From positions 271,333 through 283,111 of the forward strand of contig JAHNZQ020000092.1 in the NCBI GenBank assembly GCA_019155205.2: 11,779 nt of DNA. The letters run 5' to 3'. Both the position numbers and the translations under genes were made by a program. This DNA comes from Gracilaria vermiculophylla. Its lineage: Eukaryota; Rhodophyta; Florideophyceae; Gracilariales; Gracilariaceae. Shown piece by piece: positions 1-7,092 of the stretch (position 1 is the first letter of the stretch; every line of letters begins with the position of its first letter). The notes under the pieces were generated by a model. That model had not been told where the DNA came from. It saw nothing but the letters and a program-made list of their open reading frames with translations, and did no database searches.

Positions 1-702
1 ATTCCCCCGGCTCGCGACAGCGGATACCGGAGACCACCTTTAGGAATACGCGCCTTTGGAGTCACCAAAAACTCCTAACGGACGTTGTGCTTTACTACCT
101 CGACAGGAGGGCTGACAGTACCACAAAAATGCCAGGTGTCCTATAATTTTGAAACAGTCTTTACTTAAACGGTTGACTAATGATTATACATGGCATTCTT
201 TAGCCACGGCGCATGCCATACTAATAGGGTACTTTATTCGCTCACTGTACTGCATTATTTAGTAATAGGTAGTCTAAGTAGCAAGCGTAAGTTTTACTTA
301 TGCCAACATGCTACAGTCGGTAGCTTGCCTGGTGATGCCAAGGCAGTACTGAAGCCATGTGGACGGATTTTGCGGGTAGTGGAGCCTCACACCATATATA
401 GGAAGGTGTAAGGGCTCCATTGTTCTTTCTTAGTAAAAGTAAACGCCTTCCATCTAAAGCTTTGACAGTTGCAGTTTCTTCAGTCTACTGGCAGATTGGC
501 TAGCTATCTATGCGATCTCATTATCTTCTTCGAACCGGATCCATTCTATTATTCTGTTAATGTAAGCCTCTTTGTCATCGTGTACCTATAGCCGTTTTGC
601 TACAACTTTAGCTATGTTTGGTACTAATTAGACTCTCCTTCTAGGTCAGGCCACTCGTAAGCTGAAAAGATCGGGTACGTCTTCGAAACTACAGACTATT
701 CA
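1..702. other. Unassigned non-coding stretch
   Basis: No supported gene. The longest open frame (73 codons, 190-411, plus) has no recognisable motif and no coding-like composition. A TATATA stretch lies near 393-398. Given the repeats that follow, old transposon sequence is possible, but I see no diagnostic domain. Confidence 0.5.
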
Positions 703-773
703 TATTGAAAAACAGTTGAGCAACTCCGGCGCTCCTGCGCTGGTTCGCTGTACGTGTCCCATCACTTTTCATA
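703..773 (+). repeat. 71-bp direct repeat, copy A
   Basis: This 71-base segment, beginning TATTGAAAAACAGTTGAG, recurs without mismatch at 936-1006, an offset of 233 bases. It contains a hairpin with CCGGCGC (726-732) pairing with GCGCTGG (737-743) through one G-T wobble, around a four-base TCCT loop. A smaller GTTG-AG-CAAC hairpin precedes it. Identity stops abruptly at both edges, so this looks like a recent duplication or the repeated end of a mobile or satellite-like unit. Its family is not recognised. Confidence 0.93.
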
Positions 774-887
774 CTCCTCCTCTTTTCCTGAGGACGTCGG
801 CCCATCTCGAGCTGTGCTATCAGCCGGGCAGAGAGTATCTTTACAGTGCATCGCGCTTTCAGTGGCAGCGTACAAAGATCATATTTG

Positions 888-930
888 AACCACGGCGGGG
901 CTTGAACCCGCGACCCCTGTATCTGGGCCC
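888..930 (-). pseudogene. tRNA-like 3' fragment
   Basis: On the minus strand this reads as the 3' part of a tRNA. The T stem GCGGG (plus 907-911) and CCCGC (plus 895-899) enclose the loop TTCAAGC, giving a good internal B-box (GGTTCAAGCC). A seven-base segment CGTGGTT (plus 888-894) stands where the acceptor 3' strand would be. No matching 5' acceptor strand (AACCACG), D arm or acceptable anticodon loop is found upstream on the minus strand, so it is not an intact tRNA gene. It lies between the two 71-bp repeats and could be a tRNA-derived piece of a SINE-like or other mobile unit. Confidence 0.55.
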
Positions 931-935
931 ATAAC

Positions 936-1006
936 TATTGAAAAACAGTTGAGCAACTCCGGCGCTCCTGCGCTGGTTCGCTGTACGTGTCCCATCACTT
1001 TTCATA
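936..1006 (+). repeat. 71-bp direct repeat, copy B
   Basis: Second copy, identical to 703-773 over all 71 bases, including the CCGGCGC/GCGCTGG hairpin (here 959-965 and 970-976). It starts immediately after the tRNA-like fragment and its following five bases. The sequences on the outer sides of the two copies differ completely. Confidence 0.93.
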
Positions 1007-1521
1007 ATTCATGCATGTGCCTCGCGATTTATCACGGGCACCAAGTACCTGAATAGCCTGTAAGGGCAACTCAACGTAAAAAGATACTTCAAAATAGGGT
1101 TTTTTGTAGAGAAGAGCCTGACGATAGGAAAATCTTTGCTGATAGAACAATTTTGGTAAATTATTTTAAACGTTTTACGAAATACCCTAACGTATCGTAT
1201 TCAAAATTTCGTTTGAAAGAAAAACATCATGACGATGGATGTTGTTATTGTGTGTTTTGAACAAATATGCAAATCAGGTGGCAGGTATTTGAAGCTGCAG
1301 ATGGCGCACTATAAAAAATCAGAAACCGTCTTCATTCTGGTAGAGAAGACATTATACGGAAGAGAAAACTTCCACAAAAGAAATATCGAGAAAAGCGGGA
1401 AAAAGCATAAAAGCAAAACATCAATCCTTACATTTTGATGAAGACACAGTTGAGCCAAAAAGAATGAAGTGATTTACGGTATATGTTGATCTGTTTGCAA
1501 AAAATCACGTTTAGTGCAATA
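1007..1521. other. AT-rich intergenic stretch
   Basis: A-rich DNA with no supported gene. One 69-codon open frame (1229-1438, plus) encodes a lysine-rich peptide with no motif and ends in AT-rich sequence. It is most simply a chance frame. Confidence 0.5.
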
Positions 1522-1526
1522 CACAA
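1522..1526 (+). repeat. Left target-site duplication of solo LTR
   Basis: CACAA directly before the TG terminus of the LTR. It is repeated exactly at 1895-1899 directly after the terminal CA. Confidence 0.8.
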
Positions 1527-1894
1527 TGTAACAATCTAGAATAGTCCAGGGTTTTCTAGGTTGTTCTGGACGCATGCCAGCAAGGCATATTTAGCGTGGC
1601 ATTTATGTTTTTAGTTTTTATTTTGCGTGTAGAATTTAATTTTGCATTGCTGTAACGCATCTAGAGGTTTCTAATTAGTGTTCTAGAAGAGTTAAGAGCA
1701 ATTGAGAAGCATCTAGCTAGGACATTTGATATCTGTGATTATGCCACCTTTTAGGGGGGTATAAATCTCTATGTAAGAGATCGTAGATGCCAAGTAGCGG
1801 CACAAAGACCCAACCAAGGATTATTCATCAAGGAAAGTCATCATTTGAGTTTATTTCACCTGTCTTCCTTTGCCCCAACTAGACCTTCGTTTCA
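1527..1894 (+). mobile_element. Solo LTR, Ty1/copia-like
   Basis: A 368-bp segment starts TGTAACAATC and ends TTCGTTTCA, so it has the TG...CA ends of LTRs with short imperfect inverted termini (TGTAAC against TGAAAC). It is flanked by perfect 5-bp duplications, CACAA. Inside are a TATA box (TATAAAT, 1760-1766) after a G run, and a hairpin just downstream (ATCTCT 1765-1770, AGAGAT 1776-1781), followed by CT-rich sequence towards the end. The start with its repeated TCTAGA-like pieces and the TATAAAT block resemble plant and algal copia LTRs. No second LTR, primer-binding site or internal gene lies nearby, so it is best read as a solo LTR left by recombination. The plus orientation follows the TATA box. 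The assignment to copia rather than gypsy is tentative. Confidence 0.78.
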
Positions 1895-1899
1895 CACAA
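1895..1899 (+). repeat. Right target-site duplication of solo LTR
   Basis: CACAA directly after the terminal CA of the LTR, matching 1522-1526. Confidence 0.8.
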
Positions 1900-3293
1900 G
1901 GTAATGCTTTTGAGTACTGTTCTTTTACAAATGAATAAAATTGTTTTGTGGATTGCTTTTTGATCATACCCGTTTATTATATATCAAAAGAAAGATGTTA
2001 ATTGTATAATAATTCTGCGTTTAAGAGAACTGAAAGACCCCTGATTTCATATGAGATCAAAACAGTCAACCTATCTTTTATTGTTTTTCATTTTGATGAA
2101 ATCTTTTCGTTTTTTGTTCGTGGGCATTCTGCGGCCTAATGTTTTCCAGCAAAAACTGACAGATTTCGTTGCTTAGTCCAACTAAATACGTTAGGTGAGG
2201 AGCCACAATATGGTTTAATAGATACTTGCCTTTTAAATTACTTCAGAGCACACGCTTTTTCTTTAATCAGATACTAACTTATGATGCAAAGACACCGTCT
2301 ATGACGGGTATGTGAAAGGTTCTAAACCTTCAATAAATAGTCCTTTGGCAACATTACATTTGGACGGAGCATGAGCAATTGTTTATGTTGATTGACAAGT
2401 GCGTTTGAACGGATTATTTTTTTGCAACTCTTCTTGAATGGAAATAGCTTTTTACGATGAGAAGCTACTCTTTTGCAGAGGTGTACAAGACGCACACATT
2501 TGACCGTCTTTGCTCGCAAGGATGGGGGAATCCGTTCACGCAAACACATGTGTACCAATGAGAGAAGAGAGTAACAGAGACTTTTCCCCTCTGAAAAACA
2601 GGGTCGGAGGGAAATGGCGTTGAGCCAGATGCCCAAGTTGGGAAACATTCCGAAGAAAATCATTATGTGGTACTAGCATGCATGCACTTCTTGCTCGGCT
2701 CTACAAACAGATTTGCTGATCCCATCTCCCGTGTGATGCGCACACATTTTCTCCGCTACTAGCTAGATACCTTACCATTACAAGGTCTCGCACTGAAAAC
2801 CACGTTCAAATTATTGCCAAAAGCAAATGAATTTTCATTCCGAAACCCTCAACACTGCCACGTTTTGGCAAAACCAATCTCAGATCACGGCGGGATCGTG
2901 TTTGGCTCCGTATCCTTAATCTCATCCGTCGAAATCCGGTGCGTAGTGATTTAGATCGCCCCAAGCCGTCAAGCACATTTCTGGGTCAACGACTTCGAAC
3001 CTAGCAGATTGCGTAGCCTAGAAGCCCCTGGAAAGCGGTGAGGTTGACGTCGACGGCTCGGCGACACCAAAACGTGCGAGGAGTAGCTGGTGCCCCCGGT
3101 GTAGCTGTCTGGTGGGCCCGCCGAAATGGCCTCGATGCATACGCGCCACTGTTCTCGAAATGCTGCCGTTTCTTGCGTATGGTTGACTCCGCATTCGCAC
3201 AGTGCATGATTATTGTCATTCACAGATCGCCGGGGCGCAACTCTTGCTGGATAGGTACGCGCCCCGGTGGCGCGCGACGCGCGGCAAGCACGC
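1900..3293. other. Intergenic stretch between solo LTR and permease gene
   Basis: AT-rich DNA without a supported gene up to about 2900. A 113-codon minus frame (2322-2663) has no motif. From about 2970 the sequence becomes GC-rich towards the permease 3' end. A 110-codon minus frame (2969-3301) overlaps the permease stop codon. It contains a short Cys/His stretch (CECGVNHTQE) that faintly recalls the zinc knuckle found near the end of non-LTR retrotransposon proteins, but this is too weak to call. This part would include the permease 3' UTR. I see no AATAAA on the minus strand there. Confidence 0.45.
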
Positions 3294-4934
3294 TTAGTCA
3301 TTCGTGGGCACGCCCGACTCCAGGGTGTCCAGTTCGGCGTCGGCAGAGCATTTGGCGAGAAACTCGCGGGGAGACACTTCGTCAGCCTCGTCGGGAAGCA
3401 GCATGTTGAGCACGGTGGCCGTGAGCGTGCCTATAGCGTAGCCGGTGTTGAGCACGAGCAGCACACCCTCACGCAAATGCAACTTGGCCGCGTTGGAGCT
3501 CGGCGGGATGAAAGCCTTGAACGCCTCCGGCACGAGCTCCACGCCGAGCCCGAGCCCGAGCGCGGCCGCCAGGATGAAGCGGGTGCGACGGTTCCACTCG
3601 ACGCGCGCGAGGATGCGGACGCCCGACACGGCGACGCTGGCGAACAGGAAGGTGGTGACGCCGCCCAGCACGGCGTCCGGCAGGGCGACGAAGACGCCGC
3701 CCAGCTTGCCCACGACGCCCATGGCGATGAGCCAGAGCGCGCCGCTCACGCCGGCGTAGCGGCTGGCGGTGCGCGTCATGGCGATGACGGCGTTGTTCTG
3801 CGAGAAGGTGATGGTGGGCGACGACGTGAGCAGGGCGGCCAGCAGCGAGTTGAGGCCGTCGGCCAGGACGCCGCCCTGCACGCGCGACTCGAAGGACTCG
3901 CCTTCCGTGGGCACGCGGGACAGTTCGCAGGACGCGGTAATGTCGCCAATGGCCTCGACGGCGGACACGATGAACGCAATGACGACGGGCAGCAGGGCTG
4001 GGGCGAAGAAGCCCAGCTTGAAGCGGCGCACGAGCGGGAAGGTGAAGAGCGGCGCCTCGCGGATGGCCTGGGTGTTGAGCAGGCCCAAGGCGGCGGACAA
4101 AACGACGCCCGCCACCAAGGCAATCATGATCTGGGCGTGGCGCATGAAGGGCGATCCGAAGACCTCGAGGACGATGATGATGGAGAAGGCGAAAAAGCCG
4201 AGGCCGATCCAGCGGGCGGCGCCAAAGTCGTCGACGGCAAAGCCACCCGCCCAGTAGCTGAGGCCGGTGCGCGTGAGCTGGGCGCCCAGGATGAGGACGG
4301 TGGAGCCGGTGACGACGGGCGGAAACGCGGAGCGCAAGGCGCGGTGCGGAAGGAAGGAAACGGCGATCTCGAAGAGGGAGCCGACCATGACGGTGCCCAG
4401 CCAGCGGCCGTAGGCGTTTGGGCACGCGGCGTCTGGGGCGCAGAAGCCGGACTGCTTGAGGGTGGAAAACATGGCCTGGGCGACGGGCAGAAAGGTGAAG
4501 GACACTCCGGACATGGAGATGAGGCCGGTGCCGACATAATAGCCGCGCACGAGGCGGAAGCGGAAGATCTGGATGAGGGTCATGAGGCCAGACACGACGA
4601 GGGCAGAGGAGGTGAGGTAGGCACGATCGGCGGGGGAGAGATTGAGCTCGAGGGCGAGGATGCGCGGGACGGTGATGACGCCGGCCACCATAGCGAGGGC
4701 GTGCTGGAAGCCCATGAGCAGCGCCAGCATGGGCGGCAGGGGGTCGTTGAGGCCGAAGAAGATGGCGGGGCGCTGGGCGGTGGAGCGGACGCAGGGGAGA
4801 CGCGGGCGGCACAGGGCGGCGTAGTCGAAGCTGCCGAGCGCCCACTGACGGAGGGTGCGGGTGGGGTGGCGGGGTGGCGAAGCAGAAGGAGGTGAGGAGG
4901 GCGGCTGGGGTGCTGGTGCGGCAGGAGAAGCCAT
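3294..4934 (-). CDS. NCS2/NAT family purine permease (xanthine/urate type)
   Basis: Encodes 546 residues in one exon. It is a nucleobase-ascorbate transporter, close in pattern to fungal UapA/UapC-type xanthine-uric acid:H+ symporters of the plasma membrane. After a Pro/Ser-rich N-terminus (1-25), family motifs appear in order: the TM1 GFQHALAM (75-82), GTGLIS and SFTFLP (135-150; F146 aligns with the UapA substrate-site Phe), FEI and PPVVTGSTVLILG (188-217), EVFGSPFMR (257-265), VEAIGDITA (326-334), GGVLADGLNS (354-363), the signature QNNAVIAMTR (379-388) and LPDAVLGGVTTFLFASVAVSG (418-438). E327 and Q379 correspond to the substrate-binding Glu and Gln of UapA. About 12-14 hydrophobic helices fit the family, as does the length. 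The start ATG lies in CACCATGG, a strong eukaryotic context. The signature has Ala382 where Gly is usual. Third codon positions are overwhelmingly G/C, unlike the neighbouring gene. Specificity for xanthine/urate rather than uracil or other purines is inferred. Confidence 0.95.
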   Translation of the reverse strand: MASPAAPAPQPPSSPPSASPPRHPTRTLRQWALGSFDYAALCRPRLPCVRSTAQRPAIFFGLNDPLPPMLALLMGFQHALAMVAGVITVPRILALELNLSPADRAYLTSSALVVSGLMTLIQIFRFRLVRGYYVGTGLISMSGVSFTFLPVAQAMFSTLKQSGFCAPDAACPNAYGRWLGTVMVGSLFEIAVSFLPHRALRSAFPPVVTGSTVLILGAQLTRTGLSYWAGGFAVDDFGAARWIGLGFFAFSIIIVLEVFGSPFMRHAQIMIALVAGVVLSAALGLLNTQAIREAPLFTFPLVRRFKLGFFAPALLPVVIAFIVSAVEAIGDITASCELSRVPTEGESFESRVQGGVLADGLNSLLAALLTSSPTITFSQNNAVIAMTRTASRYAGVSGALWLIAMGVVGKLGGVFVALPDAVLGGVTTFLFASVAVSGVRILARVEWNRRTRFILAAALGLGLGVELVPEAFKAFIPPSSNAAKLHLREGVLLVLNTGYAIGTLTATVLNMLLPDEADEVSPREFLAKCSADAELDTLESGVPTND

Positions 4935-5001
4935 GGTGCAGGCAACGTGGGGCGTGGGGGCGCAGCGGCGCGGAGGAGAGAGGAGGGGGGCGGGGTGGTG
5001 C

Positions 5002-5012
5002 GGGGCGGGGCG
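5002..5012. promoter_or_regulatory. GC box upstream of permease
   Basis: GGGGCGGGGCG, an Sp1-like GC box, in a G-rich block (4960-5040) about 70 bp upstream of the permease ATG. It may serve as a promoter element, or be part of a G-quadruplex-capable tract. Both are inferences from base pattern. Confidence 0.3.
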
Positions 5013-5084
5013 GTGGCGGGGAGGCGAAGCGGGAGCGTGGTAGCTGGTTAGTTAAGGTGCGCTGGGGGGAGGGTTGGGGGCGAA

Positions 5085-5092
5085 TTACGTAA
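5085..5092. promoter_or_regulatory. TTACGTAA palindrome (bZIP-type site)
   Basis: A perfect 8-bp palindrome about 150 bp upstream of the permease ATG. It is the first AT-containing island in a GC-rich block. TTACGTAA is a classic binding site for bZIP factors (ATF/CREB, Yap/Pap1, C/EBP types). A regulatory role for the permease is inferred from position only. Confidence 0.35.
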
Positions 5093-5122
5093 GCAAACGT
5101 ATCGGGGAGGTGACATGCCGCT

Positions 5123-5128
5123 CACGTG
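5123..5128. promoter_or_regulatory. CACGTG palindrome 1 (G-box/E-box)
   Basis: Exact CACGTG. Further copies in the same intergenic region are at 5654-5659, 5880-5885 and 6314-6319. This hexamer is recognised by bHLH and plant-type bZIP regulators. Confidence 0.35.
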
Positions 5129-5297
5129 CGCGCGTGGCTGCGCGTGGCGAGCGCAGTACGCGCGTTGGGCTGCGGCGCGTGCTCGGCGGCAGGCAGAAAA
5201 CGCGCGCTGGTGCTGACGCGGGGAGAGAAGCGGACGTGGCCGCGCGGGGCGGGCGCGCTGGGCGCGGCGCTGGCGGCGGCGATTGGAGGGGCGTGTT

Positions 5298-5322
5298 GGG
5301 GGGGAGGGGGGGGGGGGGGGGG
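5298..5322 (+). repeat. G-tract (G7-A-G17)
   Basis: Seven G (5298-5304), one A, then seventeen uninterrupted G (5306-5322). The run could form a G-quadruplex. It is also a place where read length errors are likely, so the exact count should be treated with caution. Confidence 0.9.
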
Positions 5323-5414
5323 CGGCGCATAGTGGCGCGCGGGCGCAGGCATTCGCGGCGTGCACTGGCAGCGGGGGGTGTGCGCCGGGGCGGCGCCAGC
5401 GCGGCGCGCGGCGT

Positions 5415-5474
5415 AGCAGAGTGGGGCGCAGAGTGGGGCGCAGCGTGGTGCGCAGAGTGGTGCGCGGAGTCGTG
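5415..5474 (+). repeat. 12-bp tandem repeat, five copies
   Basis: Five adjacent 12-base units with consensus CGCAGAGTGGKG: 5415-5426, 5427-5438, 5439-5450, 5451-5462 and 5463-5474. Copies 1-4 differ by one or two bases; the fifth is more diverged. Because 12 is a multiple of three, open frames pass through on both strands, which creates repetitive peptides without implying a protein. Confidence 0.85.
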
Positions 5475-5510
5475 CTCCACGTCGTCGGCACCGCAAAATG
5501 TAAGCTGCCA

Positions 5511-5583
5511 GCGGCGGTTCGCGTGCGGCCCGCCGCACGCGGCGGCGGTTCGCGTGCGGCCCTCTGCACGCGGCGGCGGCTCC
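5511..5583 (+). repeat. 31-bp tandem repeat
   Basis: Two full units, 5511-5541 and 5542-5572, match at 29 of 31 positions (differences at unit positions 22 and 24). A partial third follows (5573-5583). The unit begins GCGGCGGTTCGCGTGCGGCC and also contains GCACGCG. The period is not a multiple of three, which argues against this part being coding. Confidence 0.85.
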
Positions 5584-5653
5584 GAGGCGTCACGCGTCGT
5601 CGATGGCCGCCGCGCGCCCGTGCGCGGCGCGAGCCGAGACAGCGCCGCGCGCC

Positions 5654-5659
5654 CACGTG
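5654..5659. promoter_or_regulatory. CACGTG palindrome 2
   Basis: Exact CACGTG in the GC-rich half of the divergent region. See the entry at 5123. Confidence 0.3.
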
Positions 5660-5879
5660 CTTCGCGCGCGCCCGAAACGCGCTGCATGGCGCGTTCGCGG
5701 CGCGCGAGCCAACGCCGTGCGCAGTTGCCGCGCGTGCGCGCCGCGTGCCGCGCCGCCGCGCTGGCCGCCGCGCTGGCTGCCGCGCCGCCCGCCGCGCTCA
5801 TTGGCCACGCCGCCTCTGCGCGCGTCCGAATTCGCCGCGCAGAGCCTACTGTACTGATCTCGCGCCAGCCAGTCGCGCG

Positions 5880-5885
5880 CACGTG
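5880..5885. promoter_or_regulatory. CACGTG palindrome 3
   Basis: Exact CACGTG near the end of the GC-rich block, about 1.2 kb upstream of the plus-strand gene start. Confidence 0.3.
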
Positions 5886-6313
5886 CCCATCTCCGCTGTA
5901 CGCCTTCGCGCTGCCGCCGCACCATCCGCAGAGCCCGTCGTGCATCCGCTTTCCAGTGCAGCTCCTCCGTTCGCTGAAGTATGTTATCTACCTTACAATC
6001 GCGTTTGCGCCTCCGCAGCCGCAGCCGTGCCCGCCGCCTTTGGTGCATGGCTCCCACGCTCGCCAACAGTCGTGTACGCACACGCACTCCGCATCTCTCC
6101 CTTCGCTGTGCCTGGAGAGGTGTTGGCACAGCCAAATAATAGCAACACTATACAGTGCCGAGAGATGCGCCGTGGTCGACAAAACGCACCTCGGGGACCG
6201 ACCGTTCCCCCTTCCATCTCCTCCTCCTCCTGAGCTTCGGACCGAAGCAATCTTTTCACTCGTGGCACCAGCTCTCACTCAAGCTCATCCGACGCATCGA
6301 AAAGATGTGCCAC

Positions 6314-6319
6314 ACGTGC
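6314..6319. promoter_or_regulatory. CACGTG palindrome 4
   Basis: Exact CACGTG in the C/T-rich leader side, about 780 bp upstream of the plus-strand gene start. Confidence 0.3.
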
Positions 6320-6585
6320 CAAGGCTTGAGCACTCCCCAAACCTGCCAATCGCTGCCCGTCTCACAAACAATCCACAATTCCGCCGCAAACCTACTCTTC
6401 TAACAAATACCTTCAACCGCATTCACCATCTAACAGTCCACCTGTTGCATTCATCATCTCGTCACTCTTCTTTCAAAACTCCTCGTTCGTAAGCCTCCCT
6501 GTGACTGCTCTCCTACGCTCGCTATCTTCCTCTGTACTACTGTACTCACTGTAACACCTTTTCTGCAACCCTCCTCACACCTTAA

Positions 6586-6701
6586 CCGGTGCATCAACAA
6601 TTCTATCCTACTTACTGCAATCACAGCCACCATGCCCGGTGCATGAACAATTATATCGTACCACGTAACAAAGCAGATGTGCCCTCGGAATGAACAACTA
6701 T
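6586..6701 (+). repeat. Degenerate ~50-bp spaced repeat, three copies
   Basis: CCGGTGCATCAACAATTCTA at 6586-6605 recurs with two mismatches at 6636-6655, exactly 50 bases on. A weaker third copy (GAATGAACAACTATA) begins at 6688. The sequence between the motifs is not conserved, so this is either an old tandem duplication or spaced binding sites. It lies about 400-500 bases upstream of the plus-strand gene. Confidence 0.6.
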
Positions 6702-7092
6702 AATGTTTCTCCAACTTTATTGGAAGCCTCCACCATAATTTACACAATCTCCCACACACCTCTACCCAATCCGAATCTCTGACGATGAACCACCAAACTC
6801 CTGTAATAATCCCTTGCCTGTCCAGCAGCGCAATGCACGTGAATTTCCGTACTGACAATTGACGTTCCTGAATTCCATTTGCGCCCTGCTATGAGATTAG
6901 CAGCTGCCTTTGTACCCTTCCAACCCCCTGCGTCTTCTCACTGCCAAGCTCGGTTATCGAGTTCGAGCGCCAACTTTGTACGTGGCCTTTCCAATCCCAC
7001 CGTTTGCACACTCAACAGTCAGAGCACATCGTTGGACGATCCCCACCGCCTTCTCATACGTCATTCTCTCACCCCGGTCCACTCAAGCGCTC

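Larger units (their letters stand above)
4935..7092. promoter_or_regulatory. Divergent GC-rich intergenic region
   Basis: A 2.16-kb region between two genes transcribed away from each other, so it should contain both promoters and 5' leaders. From 4935 to about 5900 it is extremely rich in GC and CpG, with GCGC and CGCG everywhere. From about 6000 to 7092 it is C/T- and A-rich and poor in G on the plus strand. The plus strand is purine (G)-rich from 4850 to about 5330 and C-rich beyond about 5600, so each flanking gene has a pyrimidine-rich sense strand upstream of its start. No convincing TATA box is placed for either gene. Long open frames in the GC-rich half (for example 5074-6492, plus) run through tandem repeats, have low-complexity Arg/Ala-rich translations, and are artefacts of composition. 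Confidence 0.7.

Noticed and set aside
642..652. TAGGTCAGGCC shared with 11139-11149
   Set aside because: An 11-base match is expected many times by chance in a window of this length.
888..930. Retrotransposon primer-binding site instead of tRNA fragment
   Set aside because: A primer-binding site needs TGG complementary to the tRNA CCA end next to an LTR. There is no TGG at the right place and the match extends into the T arm and beyond, which is longer than normal.
2322..2663. 113-codon minus-strand open frame
   Set aside because: No motif, basic and Cys/His-scattered composition, and no neighbouring gene structure. Probably chance.
2969..3301. 110-codon minus frame overlapping the permease stop by ATGACTAA, with a weak Cys/His pattern
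   Set aside because: Start/stop overlap is typical of bacterial operons and would be coincidental here. The zinc-knuckle resemblance rests on a few residues only.
3267..4895. 542-codon plus-strand open frame antisense to the permease
   Set aside because: It mirrors the permease codons. High GC at third positions removes stops from the opposite strand, and the Gly/Glu/Asp/Ala-rich translation has no domain. Other frames over the same interval (3469-4845 and several shorter) are rejected for the same reason.
5074..6492. 472-codon plus-strand open frame (and the 286- and 316-codon frames beside it)
   Set aside because: Runs through the G-tract and both tandem arrays, changes from Arg/Ala/Gly-rich to Ser/Pro/His-rich with local base composition, begins without an ATG and has no motif. 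It is explained by lack of AT-containing stop codons.
6454..6858. 134-codon minus-strand open frame
   Set aside because: Longer than expected by chance in this composition, but has no recognisable domain, lies antisense to the presumed leader of the lectin gene, and crosses the 50-bp spaced repeat. Not supported without expression data.
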